A program made the position numbers and the translations under genes. The notes under the pieces are model-generated. The model had not been told where the DNA came from. It was given only the letters and a program-made list of their open reading frames with translations, and ran no database searches. Shown in pieces: positions 1 to 6,798 of a stretch of DNA of 15,599 nucleotides. The DNA comes from Pseudomonadota bacterium (lineage in GTDB: Bacteria > Pseudomonadota > Alphaproteobacteria > Rhizobiales > Devosiaceae), in assembly GCA_023436745.1 (NCBI GenBank), contig JAEZHZ010000124.1, positions 1-15,599 on the forward strand, written 5' to 3'. The stretch's first letter is position 1. Every line of letters begins with the position of its first letter.

Positions 1-138
1 CCATCAACGGACACGCTATTTGAAGGACAACCAGCGCGCTCCGCCGCCCGCAGGTATTGCGGCGCAACTAAACGTTCATGCGCCGCAGCAGTTCCATGAA
101 TATTCATTCAGAACGGTAACATAGTCCGCCCCGCGCGC
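1..138. other. Unassigned left edge
   Basis: I see no gene I can support in this stretch. A 35-codon frame on the minus strand begins with ATG at 107-105 and runs off the left edge, but it has no Shine-Dalgarno sequence and resembles nothing I know. Two plus-strand frames are also open from the edge, to stops near 99 and 124, and could be the tail of a gene outside the window. The base composition is lower in GC than the gene to the right, as expected of intergenic DNA. Confidence 0.4.
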
Positions 139-924
139 TTAAGCGGGCGAGATGGTCAGCTCGGCTTCCCGCAGACCCTCGAAGATCGCCCGCACGCGCT
201 GGCCCGGCGTCGCCCGCAGAAACGGGGTCGTCGATCCGGTCGTGACCACGTCGCCCGCCATCAGGGGCCGGCCGGATCCGCGCCGGGCGTTGGCCAGATG
301 GGTGAGCAGACGGACAGGGTCTCCCCCGGTGTTGCCGCCCTCATGGGCGAACGCGGTCTCGCCGTCGATGGTCAGGACGACCGGCAGCCGCGCGAGCGGG
401 ACGCTCGGCCGTTCGGCCACCCCGGCGCCGAGCACCAGCAGGCCGTGGCTCTGCCGGTCGGCGATCCTCCACACCGCAGGCGTCGCCGCCCAGTCCGCGA
501 AGGCGGTGTCGAGGACCTCGATGGCGGCGTGCCAGGTGCGGACCGCGTCCAGCACCTCCTCCGGCGAATAGGGCTCGGCGCGGGGCCCAAGGTCGCGCCC
601 GAGCGTGACGGCGATCTCCGCCTCCACGGCGCCGAGCAGGAAGGCGTCCGCCGCGACGGCGGCCGGGCTCGGCCGCACCGTGTCGGCAGTTATCAACCCC
701 ATGCCGGGCTCGGCCTCCGGCGTCGGGGCCCCGGTCTTCCAGGCGACGACCGGCCCGAGGCTGGCCACGACCGCCTCGTGGATCGCCCAGGCTTCCGCCT
801 CGTCCGCCGGCGCCAGCTCCGGCGGCGGCGCCTGGATCGGCTGGCGGGACGCCCGCGCCTCGATCAGCAGGCGCGCCGCCTCGGCGACCTTGGGAGCGCG
901 GACGGAAAGCTCGGAGGACGTCAT
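139..924 (-). CDS. 2-keto-4-pentenoate hydratase / fumarylacetoacetate hydrolase family protein
   Basis: A 261-residue protein of the FAH-fold hydratase/decarboxylase family (MhpD-like), whose members hydrate 2-hydroxypenta-2,4-dienoates or act on related beta-keto acids in aromatic catabolism, using a divalent metal in the cytoplasm. The EAEIAV motif supplies Glu101 and Glu103, and AIEVLD supplies Glu136; by family analogy these bind the metal. The C-terminal GDVVTTGS and the PGQRVRAIFEGL stretch are typical of the fold. The frame stays open upstream to 1056, but ATG at 924 is chosen: homology begins there and the codon sits one base after the stop of the upstream TIGR02588 gene. There is no Shine-Dalgarno sequence, so translation is probably coupled to that gene. 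The substrate is unknown. No other aromatic-degradation gene lies nearby, so a catabolic role is not supported by context. Confidence 0.88.
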   Translation of the reverse strand: MTSSELSVRAPKVAEAARLLIEARASRQPIQAPPPELAPADEAEAWAIHEAVVASLGPVVAWKTGAPTPEAEPGMGLITADTVRPSPAAVAADAFLLGAVEAEIAVTLGRDLGPRAEPYSPEEVLDAVRTWHAAIEVLDTAFADWAATPAVWRIADRQSHGLLVLGAGVAERPSVPLARLPVVLTIDGETAFAHEGGNTGGDPVRLLTHLANARRGSGRPLMAGDVVTTGSTTPFLRATPGQRVRAIFEGLREAELTISPA

Positions 925-925
925 G

Positions 926-1348
926 TCACGGCTCACGGTAAGAGATGGGGGCGAGTTCCAGCGCGCCGGCGCCCGGGTCTTCCCGCAGCACGAAACCGGC
1001 CTTGCGGCTCGAATGCCGCGGTACGTAGTCGAGCGTCGCCTCGGCCTGTTCGGCAATCTGGCCGCCCTTCCTGAGCGTGGCCCGGATCACGACCTCCGCG
1101 GCCGCCGAAGGGCCGCGGTTCTCGGTTTCGAAGATCACCACGTAGCCGCTCTCGTTCCTGTCCATCGCGGTGACGCGCGCCACGAGATCCGGAGCGGCGG
1201 GGTGGTAGCTCAACGCCTCCTTGCCCAGCAGGCCGAACACGGCGAGCGTGACCAGCGCCCCGCCCGCGCCGACCGCCCATTCGAGCCGGCCGACGGCGCG
1301 CGGCGGCGCGTCGGGACGCGACTTCTCCAGCGACCGGGACTGCGCCAT
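926..1348 (-). CDS. TIGR02588 family protein
   Basis: A 140-residue protein recognised as the TIGR02588 family, a conserved family of unknown function almost always encoded next to TIGR02587. It has a short charged N-terminus, one membrane segment at about residues 26-42, and then an extracytoplasmic-looking domain. The segment around residues 68-95 (VVIFETENRGPSAA and following) resembles an Ig-like beta-sandwich strand pattern. The ATG at 1348 shares one base with the stop of the upstream TIGR02587 gene (TGATG), which fits translational coupling and fixes the start; the same frame is open further upstream but is only a shadow there. It probably forms a membrane complex with TIGR02587, which is inferred from the obligatory pairing. 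Function is unknown. Confidence 0.85.
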   Translation of the reverse strand: MAQSRSLEKSRPDAPPRAVGRLEWAVGAGGALVTLAVFGLLGKEALSYHPAAPDLVARVTAMDRNESGYVVIFETENRGPSAAAEVVIRATLRKGGQIAEQAEATLDYVPRHSSRKAGFVLREDPGAGALELAPISYREP

Positions 1349-2205
1349 CAGCTCTGCCCTCCGACGATCAGCCGCGCGAAGGCGGCGCCGATCGAGGCCG
1401 GGAAGCCGAGCACGATCACGAGGCGGAGCGCCGCTCCCGGGCCGAGCCCTTCGAGCCGGCCGAAATCCCACAGCATGGCGGCGCAGACCAGCAGCGCGAC
1501 GGCGTAGCCGGCGAGCGTGTAGCAGACGAACAGGCTGAAGAAGCCGAGCCCCTTGGGGCGCAGCGCCGCCTGCCCGCGGAACTGCACCGAGTAGACGATC
1601 GCGTGCATCGAGACGATCGAGAGCGCGACCAGCGCCAGCGCGTGGAAGGGCGTCATCGAGGCGGCGATCAGATCGACCTCCTCGGTCGGGGCGATGTTGA
1701 AGCACAGGAAGACCGCGCCGGCGGCCAGGAACAGCAGATCGCCCGCATAGCCGGCGCGACGGTTGCGGCTGCGGTCAGCCTCGTCGCCTTGTCCGAGTTG
1801 CCCCTGGGCGATCACCGCCCCGAAGCTCGCCGGCACCGCCTGGATCACGATCGCCCCGAGCATCTCGTCGAGGGACTGCGACGGGCCGATCACCCCGAAC
1901 AGCGTCAGCACCACCGTCGACGTCACGAATCCGACGAGCAGCGCGACCAGCGCGTCGCGCACGTCGTCGAGCCACGTCTCGGTCTCCTGGAAGCCGATGT
2001 AGTGCGACAGCCCCACCAGCAGCGGCAGCACCGCGAGCAGCAGCAGCATGAGGCGGCCCGGCTCCATGCTTCCGCCGAGTTGCCACATCTCCATCGTCAT
2101 CAGGACGGGCAGGACGAACACGATCGCGCCGCCGAAAGCCCGCGCGAGAGCCACGAGAAACCCGCGTTCGATCTCGCGGCGACGTTCGGCTGACAAAGCG
2201 GGCAT
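1348..2205 (-). CDS. TIGR02587 family integral membrane protein
   Basis: A 285-residue polytopic membrane protein of the TIGR02587 family, function unknown. The N-terminal segment with RAFGGAIVFVLPVLMTMEMW is the family signature. About seven hydrophobic segments are visible, near residues 25-40, 53-70, 87-108, 117-135, 153-172, 187-208 and 225-275, the last long enough for two spans. The length matches the family, so it looks intact. ATG at 2205 is chosen because family homology begins just after it, although no clear Shine-Dalgarno sequence precedes it. It is the first gene of a three-gene operon ending in the hydratase. A different frame upstream and overlapping this start begins like an exported protein at 2272; this is listed as a finding. 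Confidence 0.87.
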   Translation of the reverse strand: MPALSAERRREIERGFLVALARAFGGAIVFVLPVLMTMEMWQLGGSMEPGRLMLLLLAVLPLLVGLSHYIGFQETETWLDDVRDALVALLVGFVTSTVVLTLFGVIGPSQSLDEMLGAIVIQAVPASFGAVIAQGQLGQGDEADRSRNRRAGYAGDLLFLAAGAVFLCFNIAPTEEVDLIAASMTPFHALALVALSIVSMHAIVYSVQFRGQAALRPKGLGFFSLFVCYTLAGYAVALLVCAAMLWDFGRLEGLGPGAALRLVIVLGFPASIGAAFARLIVGGQS

Positions 2206-2328
2206 GCGCGTCTGAGACCACGGCAGGGAGCAGGACCATCCCGAGCGCCGCGCGCCGCGTCAAGCCGACCATCCGCGGTGATCGAGCCCGATGACAAGGA
2301 CCGCCCAATCAGCGTATGCGTGAGCCCG

Positions 2329-2404
2329 GGGCCTGTAGCTCAATGGTTAGAGCCGACCGCTCATAACGGTCTGGTTCCAGGTTCGAGTCCTGGTGGGCCC
2401 ACCA
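2329..2404 (+). tRNA. tRNA with anticodon CAU, probably tRNA-Ile2
   Basis: A complete 76-base cloverleaf can be folded by hand. The acceptor is GGGCCTG (2329-2335) with TGGGCCC (2394-2400), including two G-U pairs at its base. The D stem is GCTC/GAGC and the anticodon stem GACCG/CGGTC. The anticodon CAT lies at 2362-2364 in the loop CTCATAA. The T arm is CCAGG-TTCGAGT-CCTGG. The discriminator is A2401 and the CCA end is encoded at 2402-2404. The short D-loop AATGGTTA is like E. coli ileX rather than elongator tRNA-Met, and the GGGCCTGTAGCTCA start is like alphaproteobacterial tRNA-Ile2, whose C34 is converted to lysidine by TilS. Elongator tRNA-Met cannot be excluded. It lacks the unpaired first base of initiator tRNA. 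It stands alone between two minus-strand genes. Confidence 0.95.
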
Positions 2405-2436
2405 CCAAATTCCGGTAGATAATTAACACGCCGAAC

Positions 2437-3732
2437 TCAGCTCCCACCGGGTCCCTGCAGCCCCGGCGGAGGCACGCCGTCCTCGTCGGGATCGCGACCG
2501 TGACTGCGGTCGAGCCACCGCATGATGGGCGTCACGGTCAGGCCGTGCATGACGATCGATGTGATCACCACCAGCGACAGGATCGTCCACAGCCGGTCAC
2601 CATCGGTGAACTGACCGTGGTTTAGGCCATAGGCCAGATAGTAGAACGACCCCACGCCCCTGATCCCGAAGAAGGCTATGGTCAGCTTCTCGCCGACAGT
2701 GGCTGGGGCACCGATCATGCCCGCAAGGCCGGCCAGCGGCCGCAGGACGAAGATGATCACGATGGCAGCCACGATCTCGACCCAACCCACCGGGGCTGGC
2801 AGGCCCGTGGCCAGGAAACCGCCGAAGCCCAGCAGCAGCAGCATCATGAGGATGCGCTCGACCTGCTCGGTGATGTCATGCATGTCCCGCTGGAACTCAT
2901 GGTCGCGGTGGGCGCTCCGCAGGGTCAGGGCGGTGACGAAGACCCCGAAGAAGCCGTAGCAGTGCAGGAGTTCCGCGAGGCCGTACGAGATGAAGGTTGC
3001 CGCAATGGCAATGAGGCCATCGCCCGTCTTGGCGAGGGCATCTCCGGGGACCTTGAAGGTCAGCCAGCCGAAGACGCGACCGACAATCCAGCCGCAACCA
3101 ACTCCCGCGACGATCTCCCACACGACATTGTAGCCGAGCCACCCGAAGAACCAGTCGCCTCCTGTCGTGGCGGCAAGGCTGAGCGCTATCGCCAGGTGGA
3201 CGAAGGGAAAGGCAAGGCCATCGTTGAGGCCGGCCTCGGATGTGAGTGCAAAGCGGACGGTATCCTCACCGCCCTCCTTCGGTCCACCAACCTGCACGTC
3301 GGCGGCGAGCACCGGATCGGTCGGAGCAAGGCTCGCTGCAAGGAGCAGCGACGCCACCGCACCCAGATTCAGCACCCAATGCCCGATGCCCATTATGGCC
3401 AGGATGCTCAGGGGCATGGTGATCAGCAGGAGCCGCCAGGTCATGCCCCAGTGCCGGAAGGAAAACACCCTGTCGATCTTGAGGCCAGCGCCCATCAGAG
3501 CGATGATCACCACGAGTTCCGTCAGTCGCTCGGTGACATAGGGATACGCCGAGGGGGATGGATCGAGCCCCGTCCGCTGGGTGCCAAAGACCATGGCGCC
3601 GATGAGGATGCAGACGATCGGCAGCGAAATCGGTAGCCGACGGAGCGCCAGGGGGAGCCAGGCGACAAGGGCGATCAGCACGCCTAACCCGGTCAACACG
3701 ACGATATAGGGGTCCGGCGACCAGTCTGGCAT
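2437..3732 (-). CDS. CPA1-family Na+(K+)/H+ antiporter
   Basis: A 431-residue inner-membrane cation/proton antiporter of the CPA1 (NhaP/NHE) type, with about 12-13 membrane segments. Family hallmarks are LAPTDPVLAADV (about 136-147), EAGLNDGLAFP (about 166-176), which contains the Asn170-Asp171 ion-binding pair typical of electroneutral CPA1 exchangers, and FFGIRGVGSFYYLAYG (about 354-369). The C-terminus is a short hydrophilic tail of about 27 residues, so there is no regulatory TrkA or cyclic-nucleotide domain. The frame is open to 4020, but ATG at 3732 is chosen because AAGGGAA lies about ten bases upstream and the first membrane segment follows at once. It probably exchanges Na+ or K+ for protons for pH and salt balance; ion preference cannot be read from the sequence. 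It lies 121 bases after the DUF5996 gene on the same strand. Confidence 0.92.
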   Translation of the reverse strand: MPDWSPDPYIVVLTGLGVLIALVAWLPLALRRLPISLPIVCILIGAMVFGTQRTGLDPSPSAYPYVTERLTELVVIIALMGAGLKIDRVFSFRHWGMTWRLLLITMPLSILAIMGIGHWVLNLGAVASLLLAASLAPTDPVLAADVQVGGPKEGGEDTVRFALTSEAGLNDGLAFPFVHLAIALSLAATTGGDWFFGWLGYNVVWEIVAGVGCGWIVGRVFGWLTFKVPGDALAKTGDGLIAIAATFISYGLAELLHCYGFFGVFVTALTLRSAHRDHEFQRDMHDITEQVERILMMLLLLGFGGFLATGLPAPVGWVEIVAAIVIIFVLRPLAGLAGMIGAPATVGEKLTIAFFGIRGVGSFYYLAYGLNHGQFTDGDRLWTILSLVVITSIVMHGLTVTPIMRWLDRSHGRDPDEDGVPPPGLQGPGGS

Positions 3733-3853
3733 GTGCGGCTTTCCCTTGCCTCGCCACACAACGCCGGGGAGCAGGGCCCGCTCCATTTCCGTCTCAGGAC
3801 ATCCGGGTCCCCTTAGCAGCCCCGCTTCTGGAGCTAATCCTCCCGAAAATGGC

Positions 3854-5107
3854 TCAAGAGGGCTGACGCAGGACGTCCTGCCACTCTGGATGGCGTTCGA
3901 TCTGCGCCTTCGCAAAGGGACACAGCGGCACGATCCGAGCGCCTTCCTGCCGCGCGTCTTCCACAGCTTGCCGCACCAGGCGCTCCCCGATCCGCCTGCC
4001 GCGCAGAGCCAGTGGCACACCTGTGTGATTGATGACCACCGCGCCCGAGCCGGATCGACGATACGTCATTTCAGCTTCCATACCGTCCACAACAACGACG
4101 TAGCGTCCGGTGGCGCCATCGTCCTGGCGCTCGATCTTGAGCTCTGGTGCCGGCATGTCGCCCCTGATCTCCGCGTCTGCCACTCGGGGTTGGCCGGGTT
4201 GGCCGGGTGCACACTCCAACTGTTCGCGATCCCAGCGGCCAAGGTTTGCTGCAGCCTCATAAGTCGAGACCAGGAACGCCAGCAGTGCCTCATCGGGATC
4301 ATCCGCCGACTGCACTGCACCGTAAGGCAGGATGAACTCGCCCAGAGCCTCGTGCCAGAAGGCGGAGTCCGGCTGGACGGGCGCCCCTGAGAACCCGTCG
4401 GGCGTGGGATAGGCATAGGCGTAGAACGCCGGGTAGTCGACGCCCGGGCCACCCGGCCAGAAGCCGGCCGACGAAACCTCACGGTCATAAGCCTCCTGCG
4501 CCACATGGTCGGGCAGTGCCGGTATGCCGCCGCGATGAAGGGGCGCACGGCGACCGGAGAACCGGGTGACCGCCAGATCAAAGCTCCCCCAGAAGAGGTG
4601 CACCGGACTGGACTTGCCCAGGAACGACGTCCGGAAGCGGTGGAACACCCTGTCCATTGCGACGAGGGCGCGATGGAAACGCTCCACCGCCTCCCGGTCA
4701 TAGGGCCGCTGGCGTCGGTCGGCGGCAAAGGGTATGGGGTCCGCCACTTCGTTAGGCTGGCCGTTGAAGGTCGGATCGCCGCCCAGCGCCTCGACCAGGG
4801 CGATGAAGTCGGCGTGAAAGTCGGCCACCGTCGTTGCCGCCAACGGCAGTTGTGCCCTCCGGCCGTCGCCGGATGTGCCGACAACGACGTGATCGCGCAG
4901 ATCGAACAGGATTTCGATGCCGGAGCCATCGGGAATTGGCGACGAGGCGAGCCCCCGGGGTGTGACATAGAAGGTCGCATGCCACGAGTGATTGATCCAG
5001 GGCGCATGGGCAAGCCGGTACTTCCCTGCAATCTGCAGGAAAAGGTGGAGAGCCGAGCAGGTTTCTTGCCAGCTCCGGTAGTCGAGATTTGGCCAGTCCG
5101 TCTTCAT
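3854..5107 (-). CDS. DUF5996 domain fused to a YjdJ-type GNAT acetyltransferase domain
   Basis: A 417-residue two-domain protein. Residues 1 to about 300 are DUF5996, a family of unknown function, with signature blocks WPNLDYRSWQET, SPVHLFWGSFDLAVTRFSGR and EVSSAGFWPGG. Residues about 301-322 form a Pro/Gly/Gln-rich linker. Residues about 323-414 resemble the small stand-alone GNAT proteins of the YjdJ type: VINHTGVP, then the acetyl-CoA loop, then VPLCPFAKAQIERHPEW. In the loop the usual RGxGIG reads RGRRIG (369-374), so the first loop glycine is Arg (codon CGG); this may weaken acetyl-CoA binding. ATG at 5107 is chosen because AAGGGA lies about eight bases upstream; the frame opens further to 5149. 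DUF5996 proteins of about 300 residues usually stand alone, to my knowledge, so the fusion is notable. No function is assigned. Confidence 0.85.
   Translation of the reverse strand: MKTDWPNLDYRSWQETCSALHLFLQIAGKYRLAHAPWINHSWHATFYVTPRGLASSPIPDGSGIEILFDLRDHVVVGTSGDGRRAQLPLAATTVADFHADFIALVEALGGDPTFNGQPNEVADPIPFAADRRQRPYDREAVERFHRALVAMDRVFHRFRTSFLGKSSPVHLFWGSFDLAVTRFSGRRAPLHRGGIPALPDHVAQEAYDREVSSAGFWPGGPGVDYPAFYAYAYPTPDGFSGAPVQPDSAFWHEALGEFILPYGAVQSADDPDEALLAFLVSTYEAAANLGRWDREQLECAPGQPGQPRVADAEIRGDMPAPELKIERQDDGATGRYVVVVDGMEAEMTYRRSGSGAVVINHTGVPLALRGRRIGERLVRQAVEDARQEGARIVPLCPFAKAQIERHPEWQDVLRQPS
4187..4208. repeat. 9-bp tandem repeat in the domain linker
   Basis: The unit GGGTTGGCC occurs at 4187-4195 and 4196-4204, followed by a partial GGGT. 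It encodes the repeated Gly-Gln-Pro of the linker joining the DUF5996 and GNAT domains. The nine-base period keeps the frame, so copy-number change would only alter linker length. Confidence 0.8.
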
Positions 5108-5246
5108 CGGTCGTCCCTTGGTCGGTGCTTCGACGCATGAAGGTATCAAGCCGTTGCAGCCGGCATTGCGCTAGCCCTGCAGAACGAACAGCTGTGTCGC
5201 CGGGAACAGAACACCCCGCACGGCGCCGCGCTGTCTCCATTGTGGC

Positions 5247-6161
5247 CTAGATGTTCGAGGAGCCCGTATTGGCCGCGACGCCCAGCATGTGTGGCGACCG
5301 CTCGACGCATTCCATGAGGAGGGCGGTGAGCACCCTGACATTGCGCGCCGGGTACGGCCCGGGTGGACGAACCACATAAACCCCGACCGATGGGGGCGGG
5401 TAGCGCGTCATGATCGGCACGAGCGCGCCGGAAGCCAGGTAGTCGTCGACAATGCAGTCCGGGAGCCAGGCAATACCCAGCCCGGCGGCGGCTGCGACCG
5501 CAAGTGCCACCGCGTTGTCGGCCTTGAATCGCCCTTGCGGACTCACCGAAACGGTCTTGTCCTCATCGAGGAACTGCCAGGTTTCGGTGCCTTGCATCAG
5601 CGCCTCGTGGCTGCCGATCTCGTCGGGACATTCCGGCGCCCCCTGCCTCTCGATGTAGTCGGGACTGGCAACGAGTGTCCCCCTGATGGTCCCCACGCGC
5701 CGCGCCATCAGGTTCGATGTGGCGAGATAGCCGATACGGATGGCGCAATCGAAACCCTCCCCGATAAGGTCGACGAACCGGTCGCTGTAGGCGGCATGGA
5801 TCTGCACGCGCGGATGGCGGCGTGCCATCTCCGCCAGTATCGGGCCGAAGTGGGTTGGTCCGAATGAAAGCGGCAGGGCAATGCGCAGTCGTCCCCGCAG
5901 GTCGCCGGCAGGCAGAATTGTCTGCCTTGCCATATCGAGTTCCTCGCGGATCCTCTCGGCATGGTCGCGAAACGCCGAGCCTGCCTCGGTCAGGGCCGCA
6001 CCTCTCGTGCTGCGAGCCACGAGCTGGACACCGAACTCGGCTTCAAGTCGGAACAGCCGGCGGCTGACAATGGATTTCGACACGCCGAGCCGCCGCGCCG
6101 CCGCCGAGACACCGCCGGCGTCGGCGACCTCGACGAACGTGACCAGATCCTCGATATCCAT
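5247..6161 (-). CDS. LysR-family transcriptional regulator
   Basis: A 304-residue LysR-type regulator of normal length. Residues 1-60 carry the winged helix-turn-helix, with GGVSAAARRLGVSKSIVSRRLFRLE as its core (about 17-41) and the usual LTEAG after it. A linker helix follows at about 62-90, and the effector-binding domain runs from about 91 to 295, beginning RGRLRIALP. Details such as DCAIRIGYL and AVAAAAGLGIAWLPD resemble the large CrgA/AaeR-like subgroup. ATG at 6161 is chosen because GGGAGGA lies just upstream. The divergent neighbour 266 bases away is the DUF2171 gene, the natural candidate target alongside autoregulation. The DUF5996-GNAT gene starts 140 bases downstream on the same strand. 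The effector is unknown. Confidence 0.93.
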   Translation of the reverse strand: MDIEDLVTFVEVADAGGVSAAARRLGVSKSIVSRRLFRLEAEFGVQLVARSTRGAALTEAGSAFRDHAERIREELDMARQTILPAGDLRGRLRIALPLSFGPTHFGPILAEMARRHPRVQIHAAYSDRFVDLIGEGFDCAIRIGYLATSNLMARRVGTIRGTLVASPDYIERQGAPECPDEIGSHEALMQGTETWQFLDEDKTVSVSPQGRFKADNAVALAVAAAAGLGIAWLPDCIVDDYLASGALVPIMTRYPPPSVGVYVVRPPGPYPARNVRVLTALLMECVERSPHMLGVAANTGSSNI

Positions 6162-6279
6162 CGGCGTTCCTCCCCGCGCGACACAGCGTCGTTCCACACG
6201 GCGCTAGCCTGCTGCCGGAAGCGATGGCACCCTCCAGCCTCTGCCGGCGTGCACCGCGCTGGCACTATCAGGTCTGGAA

Positions 6280-6294
6280 GGTGCACGACGCACC
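6280..6294. promoter_or_regulatory. Candidate operator palindrome upstream of LysR
   Basis: GGTGC-N5-GCACC is a perfect 5-bp-arm dyad in the 266-base divergent gap between the LysR gene and DUF2171. LysR proteins usually bind imperfect dyads in such gaps, but this is shorter than a typical T-N11-A box and could be chance in GC-rich DNA. I see no clear promoter hexamers in this gap. Confidence 0.25.
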
Positions 6295-6427
6295 CTCGCA
6301 ACACAAGCCAAAGGCCCGCCCGGCCATAGATTCGTGAGCCCGTGGGTATTCATCGACTCCCGGCCCCCTCTGGCGGCCTTTCGCCGACCAGGCCTGTCTC
6401 GAAAGCTGCCAACTCAAAGGAGATGAC

Positions 6428-6682
6428 ATGACCAACCTCTCGAAGATCGCCAAAGGGATGAACGTGATCGGCGCAGACGGCGTAAACATCGGAATCGTGG
6501 CCGGCGTCGTGGGGCAGAGGATCAAGCTCGAACCCAACGCCGTGGGCGATCATGAGTCGTCCAGCCACTACATTCCTGGAGGTCTGGTCGCCGACATCGA
6601 GGGCGACCTGGTGCGCCTGTCTGCAACCGGGGCGAATGCCGCGTTGCTGGACGAGGAAGAAGACGGGACCATGGCCGACTAG
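6428..6682 (+). CDS. DUF2171 domain protein
   Basis: An 84-residue soluble protein whose first 70 residues match DUF2171: an opening SKIAKGMNVIGADGVNIG, then VGQRIKLEPN, then HYIPGGLVADIEGDLVRLS, with an acidic tail (LLDEEEDG). The family is small, beta-rich and similar to PRC-barrel proteins, and its members are often found among general stress genes; no biochemical role is known to me. A strong Shine-Dalgarno sequence AAAGGAGA lies just before ATG 6428. It is divergent from the LysR gene and 103 bases upstream of the ArsR gene, which has its own promoter, so it is probably transcribed alone. A weak hairpin, GACTG-ACAA-CAGTC (6707-6720), follows and might help end its transcript. Confidence 0.88.
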   Translation: MTNLSKIAKGMNVIGADGVNIGIVAGVVGQRIKLEPNAVGDHESSSHYIPGGLVADIEGDLVRLSATGANAALLDEEEDGTMAD

Positions 6683-6749
6683 CTGCGGCCCCACCCCCTG
6701 CATGCAGACTGACAACAGTCAGCGCCTGCGTCGCTTCCCTTGTCTCCCA

Positions 6750-6778
6750 TTGCATAACGTCCACCACGCGCATATAGT
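6750..6778 (+). promoter_or_regulatory. Candidate promoter of the ArsR-SRPBCC pair
   Basis: TTGCAT (6750-6755) and TATAGT (6773-6778) are separated by 17 bases. The -10 box differs from consensus at one position; the -35 box matches only its TTG. Transcription would start about seven bases later, at 6785-6786, which is the A of the ArsR ATG. The -10 box lies inside the left arm of the operator dyad, so ArsR binding would block polymerase. Confidence 0.5.
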
Positions 6779-6798
6779 GAACCACATGGTTCAGTATA
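6773..6798. promoter_or_regulatory. ArsR operator dyad overlapping the start codon
   Basis: TATAGTGAACCA, a CA centre, and TGGTTCAGTATA form an inverted repeat with 11 of 12 arm positions matching. The ATG of the ArsR gene (6786-6788) is at the centre, so codons 1-4 (MVQY) lie within the operator. Small ArsR regulators of this group commonly autoregulate through such dyads; the binding itself is inferred. Confidence 0.7.

Noticed and set aside
1..107. A 35-codon minus-strand partial frame at the left edge
   Set aside because: It has no ribosome-binding site and no homology I can recognise; an open frame this short is expected by chance.
298..1507. Overlapping plus-strand frames of 258 and 300 codons
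   Set aside because: They are antisense to the hydratase and TIGR02588 genes, are Arg/Ala-rich and lack motifs or ribosome-binding sites.
2329..2404. Initiator tRNA-Met
   Set aside because: The first acceptor pair is a normal G-C pair, and the anticodon stem lacks the three consecutive G-C pairs next to the loop that mark initiators.
2878..3636. A 252-codon plus-strand frame opposite the antiporter
   Set aside because: Its composition (Gly, Glu, Asp, His, Arg) is typical of an antisense shadow, and the opposite strand carries conserved CPA1 motifs.
6701..6720. CTGCATGCAG palindrome and the GACTG-ACAA-CAGTC hairpin after DUF2171
   Set aside because: They are short, with no T-run, and below what I would call a terminator or an operator on their own; the hairpin is mentioned only with the DUF2171 gene.
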